Shown piece by piece: positions 58,750-64,000 of a stretch of DNA of 64,000 nt. Location of the stretch: assembly GCA_016794585.1 (NCBI GenBank), contig JAEUJM010000013.1, positions 310,001 to 374,000 of the forward strand, written 5' to 3'. The notes beneath the pieces were generated by a model. It was given only the letters and a program-made list of their open reading frames with translations. It did no database searches and was not told where the DNA came from. This stretch comes from Acidimicrobiales bacterium. Lineage in GTDB: Bacteria > Actinomycetota > Acidimicrobiia > Acidimicrobiales > DATDAH01. Each line of letters begins with the position of its first letter. The stretch's first letter is position 1. The translations under genes and the position numbers were made by a program.

Positions 58750-58800
58750 GGCCTGCACGCTACAAGACGCGCCCCGCTCCCCGTTCCGAGAAGTAGGACC

Positions 58801-58818
58801 CTGTACAGCCGTGTACAG
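58801..58818. promoter_or_regulatory. Inverted repeat upstream of gcvH
   Basis: Arms CTGTACA and TGTACAG (perfect, 7 bp) flank GCCG, in the 171-bp divergent gap between gcvH and the zinc-ribbon gene. Its location 52 bp before the gcvH start suggests an operator for the glycine-cleavage/garA unit. No regulator can be assigned. Confidence 0.5.
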
Positions 58819-58920
58819 CAGCGCGCGCTCGTGGTCGGCCGTGCGTCGGCGGCACGCCCACAAGGCCGGCGGGCAGGGCCCGAAACCTCTTCCGCCGGAT
58901 GGCGCCGGTACCGTCGGCGT

Positions 58921-59085
58921 GTGAACACCGACGGCTTCGAGGACGAGGACGACGACGACGAGGGACGCGCCCCGATCTGCCCCGCCTGTGGCGTGACCGC
59001 GCTCCCGGCCGAGACCGCCAACGTCCTCGACCCGACCTTCGTCTGCGAAAACCCCGACTGCGACGCCTACGGCGAGAGAATCTGA
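58921..59085 (+). CDS. 54-residue zinc-ribbon protein
   Basis: The start is GTG 58921. The sequence reads MNTDGFEDEDDDDEGRAPIC then PACGVTALPAETANVLDPTF and VCENPDCDAYGERI. The C-x2-C and C-x4-C pairs form a small zinc ribbon after an acidic N-terminus. The open frame extends upstream, but the acidic start and the divergent gcvH promoter region argue for this GTG. No partner is recognised. Confidence 0.65.
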   Translation: MNTDGFEDEDDDDEGRAPICPACGVTALPAETANVLDPTFVCENPDCDAYGERI

Positions 59086-59230
59086 GCGGTCGGTCGCCCT
59101 GGCCCGCGGTCACCCCTGCCGACCCTGCCGACGAACGCTCCACCTCGACCACCCCGTGGTCCCGGCCCGGGCGACCCCCTGACACTCCCGACACCCAGGA
59201 CGTTCCGCGGAACGCTCCGGTGGAGAGCGG

Positions 59231-59836
59231 CTACCCGATGGCCCGCCGGGTGACGCCGGCCAGCACCACGTCGAGGACCTGCTCGGCCAGCGCCGGCGTG
59301 AGGGGGCGGCCGGTCACCAGCAGTCGGGTGAACAGCGGGCCGGTGAGGCAGTCGACGACCACCTCGGCGTCGAGGCCCTCGACCAGCTCGCCCCGATCCG
59401 ACGCCCGCTCGAGGACGGTGCGCCACCGGGTGCGGCGGCTGTCGGCGAAGTCGGCCAGCATCCGGCGGATCTCGGGGTTGCGGGTCCCCTCGGCCACCAT
59501 CTGCGGGAGCATCTGTCCGGGGACGCCGTCGATGAGCGCCGGCAGGAACCCCTCGTAGAGCGCGGCGAGGTCGCCGCGGAGGGACCCGGTGTCGGGGAGC
59601 TCGTCGGGCGCACCCGACAGGCAGCTCGCCGCCTCGAGCAGGAGCTCCTCCTTGGTCGACCAACGGCGGTAGATGGTCGCCTTCGAGACACCGGCGCGAG
59701 CCGCGACGGTGTCGACGGTGACCCCGCCGAAGCCCTCCTCGGTGAGCAACACGACTGCGGCGTCCAGGATGTCCGTGCTGGCGTGCTCGTCGAGGGGGCG
59801 GCCCGGCGGGCGCGCCATCGAGGAGGCTGCGGTCAT
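59231..59836 (-). CDS. TetR-family repressor, probable regulator of the MFS exporter
   Basis: This 201-residue protein has the HTH LDAAVVLLTEEGFGGVTVDTVAARAGVSKATIYRRWSTKEELLLEA, typical of TetR (recognition helix SKATIYRRW). The C-terminal part matches the TetR_C_16-like ligand domain (MLPQMVAEGTRNPEIRRMLAD). ATG 59836 overlaps the exporter stop (ATGA), so exporter and repressor are made from one mRNA. A TetR-type operator lies upstream of the exporter. ATG 59818 is an alternative start. Confidence 0.9.
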   Translation of the reverse strand: MTAASSMARPPGRPLDEHASTDILDAAVVLLTEEGFGGVTVDTVAARAGVSKATIYRRWSTKEELLLEAASCLSGAPDELPDTGSLRGDLAALYEGFLPALIDGVPGQMLPQMVAEGTRNPEIRRMLADFADSRRTRWRTVLERASDRGELVEGLDAEVVVDCLTGPLFTRLLVTGRPLTPALAEQVLDVVLAGVTRRAIG

Positions 59837-61434
59837 CCGGCCGAGTCCTCCGGGATCACCGCGCGGGCGGGCAGCGCCACGAGAGCGATGATCGCGCCGA
59901 CCAGCGCGACGCCGGACGCCACCCAGAGCGACGTGCCCATCGAGTCGACGAACGCCGACTGCGCGGCGCTCGTGAGCGCGTTGCCGGCGGGACCGGGCAG
60001 CCCGGCCCCGATGTTGACCGCGGCACCGACGCTGTCCTCGATGGCCGACGCCGCCCGCTCGGGCACGCTGACGGGCAGGCCGGCGAGGAAGTCGGTCATC
60101 TTGGACCCGTAGGCCGAGGCCAGCAGGCTGCCCATGACCGCCACGCCGAGGGCGCCGCCGACCTGGCGGGTGGTGTCGTTGACCGCCGACCCCACGCCGG
60201 CCTTCGCCAGCGGCAGCGAGCCCATGATCGACTCGGTGGCCGGCGCCATGGTGAGGCCCATACCCACCGACATGATCAACAGGACCCCGAGCAGCGGCAG
60301 GTACCCGCCGTCGGCGGTGAGGAACGTGCCGAGGGCGAGGGCGAGGCTGGTGAAGCCCAGCCCGGCCGCCACCACGGCCTTGGAGCCCACCCGCTCGACG
60401 ATGCGGGCGCTCGAGGGCGCCACGACCATCGTCACCGCCGCCATCGGGATGAAGCGCACCCCCGTGGCGAGCGGCGAATAGCCGAGGACGAACTGCATGT
60501 ACTGGGTGAACAGGAACAGCGTCCCGAACATGGCGAAGAAGGTCATCGTGATGGCGCCACTGGCGGCGCTGAAGCGCGGGTTGCGGAAGAAGTTCACGTC
60601 CAGCATCGGGTGGTCGCTGCGCTTCTCGTGGACCGCGAAGGCCAGCAGCAGGACCACCGCGATCGCGAACGCGGTCAGGGTGACGCCGTCGGTCCAGCCC
60701 TTCTGCGGGGCCTCGATGATGGCCCAGACGAGAGTCACCAGGCCGGCGATGGACAGCACCGCCCCGAGCGGGTCGAGGGCCGGCGGGTGGGGATCCTTCG
60801 AGTTCGGGATGAGGCGGTAGCCGGCCACGAGCGCCACGATCACGACGGGCACGTTGACGAGGAAGACCGAGCCCCACCAGAAGTGGTCGAGCAGCCAGCC
60901 ACCGGTGACGGGGCCGATGGCCACGGCCATGCCGGAGGTGCCCGCCCAGATGGCGATGGCCCGCGCCCGCTCACGGTGGTCGGTGAAGACGTTGGTGAGG
61001 ATCGACAGGGTCGCCGGCATGATCAGCGCGCCGCCGATGCCCATGACCGCGCGCCAGAAGATCAGCTGCTCGGGGTCGCTCGACCAGGCGGAGATGGCCG
61101 ACGCCGACCCCATGATGAGCAGGCCGAGCGACAACGCGGGCTTGCGCCCGTATCGGTCACCGAGACTGCCCATGGTGAGGAGCAGCCCGGCGAAGACCAG
61201 CACGTAGGCGTCGACGATCCACTGGAGCTGGCTGGCCGTGGCCCCGAGGTCGCTCTGGATGGTGGGCAGGGCGACGTTGATGATGGTGTTGTCCATCACG
61301 ATGAGCAGCAGGCTCAGGCAGAGCACCGCCAGGGCCCACCAGCGACGGGGGTCGAGATCGGCGGCCGGCGGCGCGCCACCGGCGGTCGGGCCCGGCGTGG
61401 CGTCACCGGGGACGGAGGTTGCGTCGAGGGCCAT
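59833..61434 (-). CDS. MFS drug exporter, DHA2 (14-helix) family
   Basis: The product has 533 residues. WWALAVLCLSLLLIVMDNTIINVALPTIQ is helix 1 with the DHA2 motif D1 (LDxTIVNVALP), GSLGDRYGRKPAL is motif A in loop 2-3, and GPVTGGWLLDHFWWGSVFLVNVPV is motif C plus helix 6. It resembles EmrB/QacA and should export drugs or lipophilic cations using the proton gradient. GGAG is 8 bases before ATG 61434, and the leader carries a TetR operator. It is coupled to its repressor gene. Confidence 0.93.
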   Translation of the reverse strand: MALDATSVPGDATPGPTAGGAPPAADLDPRRWWALAVLCLSLLLIVMDNTIINVALPTIQSDLGATASQLQWIVDAYVLVFAGLLLTMGSLGDRYGRKPALSLGLLIMGSASAISAWSSDPEQLIFWRAVMGIGGALIMPATLSILTNVFTDHRERARAIAIWAGTSGMAVAIGPVTGGWLLDHFWWGSVFLVNVPVVIVALVAGYRLIPNSKDPHPPALDPLGAVLSIAGLVTLVWAIIEAPQKGWTDGVTLTAFAIAVVLLLAFAVHEKRSDHPMLDVNFFRNPRFSAASGAITMTFFAMFGTLFLFTQYMQFVLGYSPLATGVRFIPMAAVTMVVAPSSARIVERVGSKAVVAAGLGFTSLALALGTFLTADGGYLPLLGVLLIMSVGMGLTMAPATESIMGSLPLAKAGVGSAVNDTTRQVGGALGVAVMGSLLASAYGSKMTDFLAGLPVSVPERAASAIEDSVGAAVNIGAGLPGPAGNALTSAAQSAFVDSMGTSLWVASGVALVGAIIALVALPARAVIPEDSAG

Positions 61435-61451
61435 GGGTGCTCCGTAGTTTC

Positions 61452-61472
61452 GATACGAGACGGTTTCGTATC
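61452..61472. promoter_or_regulatory. TetR-type operator of the MFS-tetR operon
   Basis: Arms GATACGA and TCGTATC pair perfectly across a 7-bp spacer, and the symmetry continues inward with one mismatch, as in many TetR operators. The centre lies 28 bp before the exporter start. This supports autoregulated repression of the exporter. Confidence 0.75.
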
Positions 61473-61527
61473 TGTATAGCTGCGGGCCGGGAGGTCGGCA
61501 ACCCCTGGTGGGATCAGCGCGGCGCGC

Positions 61528-64000
61528 TCAGCGCAGCATCTGGCGGATGCGGCGGGCGTACTCCTCCGCGAGCTGGCGTGCTGCGACCTCGGTCCCCGCC
61601 TCTGCCCAGATGTGGGTGACCGGCTCCTCGGGATCGGGCAGGGCGAGGGCCCAGGCGCCGTCGTGGTGCACCTTCACCCCGTCGACGAGCTCGAGGTGGC
61701 GGTCGGCCGAGTGCTCGACCAGCGTCCGCATGACCATGCCCTTCTGCTCCCACGGCGTGATCACCCGTTCGTGCGCCATGTGGATGCGAGGCAGCCCCTC
61801 GACGATCTCGGACAGCGTGCCGCCGGCATGGGCCAGCAGGTCGAGCACCTTGACCAGCGAGGCCGCTCCGTCGAACGCGGGCAGGACGCCCGGGATGATG
61901 AAGCCACCGTTGAGATCGGCGGCGAAGCCGACGCCCGGTGCGGTGGACTCGACCATGAGCGCGGCCGACGAGGTCTTGGTGGGCAGCACCTGGATTCCCG
62001 CCTCGCCGAGGATCTCCGCGGCGCGCATGGTGGCCGAGACCGGGAGCGCGACGCGATCCCCCTGGATGCGGGTGCGCACGAGCGTGAGCATGGCCAGGAG
62101 GGCCTCGTTCGTGGTCAGGACGTGGCCTTGGTCGTCGATGAGCGTGAGGCGCTCTCCGGACGGGTCGATCACCGCGCCGAGGTTGGCCGCGGAAGCCCGC
62201 ACGAGGTTGCCGACCTGGACGGCGTGGGCGTCCCGGTCGAACTCGACCACCCCCTGGGTGGAGACGTAGGGGTTCACGGCCAGGACCTCGGCACCCAGCT
62301 TGGAGAACACGTTGGCCATCACGAACGAGGTCGACCCGTACGAATAGTCGACCACGACCTTGAATCCGGCGGAGCCGATGGCCTCGACGTCGACCACCGA
62401 CTCGAGGGCCACGGCGTACTGTTCGAGGGCCCTCGGCGGGAAGCCGATGTCACCGATCTCGCTGGGCAGGACCCGTCGGTAGTCCTCGCGGTTGAACAGG
62501 CGCTCGATCTTGCGCTGGGTGTCCTCGCTGATGTCGGCGCCGTTCGTGTCGAAGAAGCGGATCGCGACCGACTGGGCGTCGTCCTCGGCCAGGCGCAGCG
62601 TGATGCCCGCGACCGCATCGGGGCGGCGGGCCTGCACGCGCGTGACGGGCACGCTCGCCACCTCGAGGTCCAGCACGTTGACCCCGCCGGCGTTCAGGCC
62701 GGCCATCATCGCCCGCTTCAACATCCGGGCCGAGCGGCTCGAGTCACGGGAGGTGACGACGGTGGTGTCCTTCTTGACCGTGGTGGCGAAGGCCATGGCC
62801 ACACGGGTGGCGAACTCGGGGGTGATGTCGACGTTGGCGAGGCCCGAGACGCCGTCGCGGCCGAACAGGCTCCGGGCGCCGCGGGACTCCCAGACGATCG
62901 AGGTGTTGATGATGGCGCCGGCCTCGACCGTCTTGAAGGGGTAGACCTTCACGCCCGCGCCCACGACCGCGTTCTCCCCCACGAAGCACTCGTCACCGAG
63001 GACCACGCCCTCCTCGCAGCGCACACCACGTCGCAGGTCACAGGCTCGGCCGACGACGGTGCCCCCGATGCGGCACTGCTCACCGAGGTAGGTGTTGTCG
63101 TGGATCACGACGCGCTGGAGCTCGACCTGCTCGCGCACCTTCACGTTGTTGCCCAGCACGGCGTACTCGCCGAGCCGGGCGCCGGCCTCGATACGACAGT
63201 TCTCGCCGATGACGGCAGGGCCCTCGAGGATGGCGTCGGGGTGCACCTCGACCCCCTCCCCCACCCACACGCCCTCCGACATGCGAAAGCCGGGGATGTC
63301 GAGTGCGACCTTGGCGTCCAGGGCGTCCTTGTGGGCGCGGAGGTAGGCCTCCAGGGTGCCGACGTCCTCCCAGTACCCCTCGGACACCGCGCCGAAGAGG
63401 GGTCGCCCCTCGGCCAGCAGGGCCGGGAACACCTCACTGGAGAAGTCCACGGGCCGGCCGGGCTCGATGTAGTCGAAGATCTCGGGCTCGAGCACGAAGA
63501 TGCCGGTGTTGATGGTGTCGCTGAAGACCTGGCCCCAGGTGGGCTTCTCGAGGAACCGCTCGATCGAGCCGTCCTCGTTCGTGATGACGATGCCGAACTC
63601 GAGCGGATTCTCGACGGGCACGAGGCCGATGGTGGCCATGGCCTTGTTCTCGTCGTGGAACCGGACGATCTCACCGAGGTCGATGTCGGTGAGGACGTCG
63701 CCGGAGATCACGAGGAAGCGCTCGTCGAGCTCGTCCATGGCGTTGCGCACCGAGCCGGCGGTCCCGAGTGGCGTCTCCTCGGTGGCGTACACCATGCGTA
63801 CGCCGAACTCGGACCCGTCTCCGAAGTAGGTGCGGATGGCGTTGGCCATGAAGGCGACGGTGACCACGATCTCGTCGAACCCGTGCGACTTCAAGAGGGT
63901 GACGATGTGCTCCATCATCGGACGGTTGACGATGGGCATCATCGGCTTGGGGACGTTCGAGGTGAGCGGCCGGAGCCGGGTGCCCTCGCCGCCCGCCATG
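61528..64000 (-). CDS. Mannose-1-phosphate guanylyltransferase with phosphomannomutase-like domain, 5' end cut
   Basis: At least 823 residues are visible. The visible start [20 protein letters not shown] is the nucleotidyltransferase signature, but the family normally has a few residues before it (xxAVVMAGG), so the true start lies off the window. Residues 1-230 form the nucleotidyltransferase; 240-370 are left-handed beta-helix repeats ([19 protein letters not shown]); from about 380 comes a phosphomannomutase-like part with [20 protein letters not shown] (phospho-Ser loop). The metal loop, DGDGDR in active mutases, is [12 protein letters not shown] here and lacks the Asp triad. It probably makes a GDP- or NDP-sugar for envelope glycans. 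Confidence 0.85.
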   Translation of the reverse strand, partial: MAGGEGTRLRPLTSNVPKPMMPIVNRPMMEHIVTLLKSHGFDEIVVTVAFMANAIRTYFGDGSEFGVRMVYATEETPLGTAGSVRNAMDELDERFLVISGDVLTDIDLGEIVRFHDENKAMATIGLVPVENPLEFGIVITNEDGSIERFLEKPTWGQVFSDTINTGIFVLEPEIFDYIEPGRPVDFSSEVFPALLAEGRPLFGAVSEGYWEDVGTLEAYLRAHKDALDAKVALDIPGFRMSEGVWVGEGVEVHPDAILEGPAVIGENCRIEAGARLGEYAVLGNNVKVREQVELQRVVIHDNTYLGEQCRIGGTVVGRACDLRRGVRCEEGVVLGDECFVGENAVVGAGVKVYPFKTVEAGAIINTSIVWESRGARSLFGRDGVSGLANVDITPEFATRVAMAFATTVKKDTTVVTSRDSSRSARMLKRAMMAGLNAGGVNVLDLEVASVPVTRVQARRPDAVAGITLRLAEDDAQSVAIRFFDTNGADISEDTQRKIERLFNREDYRRVLPSEIGDIGFPPRALEQYAVALESVVDVEAIGSAGFKVVVDYSYGSTSFVMANVFSKLGAEVLAVNPYVSTQGVVEFDRDAHAVQVGNLVRASAANLGAVIDPSGERLTLIDDQGHVLTTNEALLAMLTLVRTRIQGDRVALPVSATMRAAEILGEAGIQVLPTKTSSAALMVESTAPGVGFAADLNGGFIIPGVLPAFDGAASLVKVLDLLAHAGGTLSEIVEGLPRIHMAHERVITPWEQKGMVMRTLVEHSADRHLELVDGVKVHHDGAWALALPDPEEPVTHIWAEAGTEVAARQLAEEYARRIRQMLR

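Noticed and set aside
59201..59214. 14-bp palindrome CGTTCCGCGGAACG between the zinc-ribbon and tetR genes
   Set aside because: It may be a convergent terminator, but without a loop or T-tract it is not distinguishable from chance GC symmetry.

Overview
This is about 64 kb of very GC-rich DNA (roughly 70 percent by eye, with G or C at most third codon positions). It is densely packed with chromosomal genes that often overlap by ATGA or GTGA. I see no rRNA, tRNA, CRISPR array, insertion sequence, integrase or phage gene. The gene content points to an actinobacterium: a four-gene conservon, a GarA-type FHA protein beside gcvH and two MerR regulators, an AftD-like arabinofuranosyltransferase, and DUF742 and bifunctional-nuclease proteins. 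There is no mycolic-acid machinery, GarA carries a zinc ribbon, and envelope-sugar genes are abundant. My best guess is an Acidimicrobiia lineage (Iamia or Ilumatobacter relatives), inferred without any database search.

Positions 1-21,600 are mostly envelope glycan assembly. There is a GNAT and two GT-C (family 39-like) membrane glycosyltransferases on the minus strand. Divergent from them are a 1,505-residue AftD-like enzyme and a coupled SGNH protein. Next come a small lipoprotein, a CoA-transferase, an unusual ATPase-like/GNAT fusion, a GT2 plus SGNH lipoprotein pair, a GT4, ArfB, an alpha/beta hydrolase, a c-di-GMP phosphodiesterase with a degenerate GGDEF motif, an MBL-fold hydrolase and a third GT39.

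Positions 21,600-32,600 hold a PLP decarboxylase preceded by a 26-bp tandem repeat that forms three coupled micro-ORFs, a quinone oxidoreductase, a Gfo/Idh oxidoreductase with an unknown partner, Lon protease with a palindrome in its leader and a strong terminator, two small unknown proteins, a large acyltransferase-SGNH membrane protein, and a GT2.

Positions 32,750-38,020 are a conservon (histidine-kinase-like CvnA, roadblock CvnB, DUF742 CvnC, MglA-like GTPase CvnD) with a divergent DUF4388 gene. Positions 38,024-50,830 contain a CapA lipoprotein, an M18 aminopeptidase, two unknown proteins, a copper amine oxidase whose start codon overlaps that of its divergent neighbour, a DUF983 protein, a J-domain protein, a ferritin-like di-iron protein, an RffA-type sugar aminotransferase with an acyltransferase, a three-gene membrane operon behind a HAIR-like inverted repeat, and a pentapeptide-repeat lipoprotein.

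Positions 50,900-58,750 hold an aldolase-family gene and the glycine cleavage system: gcvH-garA-ftsR-bfn, a second merR, then gcvT-gcvPA-gcvPB. The set and order closely resemble the mycobacterial gcvH-to-gcvB neighbourhood. The window ends with a zinc-ribbon peptide, an MFS exporter with its TetR regulator and a clear operator, and a mannose-1-phosphate guanylyltransferase/phosphomannomutase-like fusion cut at the right edge. No intergenic gap exceeds 300 bp; the longest (32,544-32,753) holds a large two-part hairpin.
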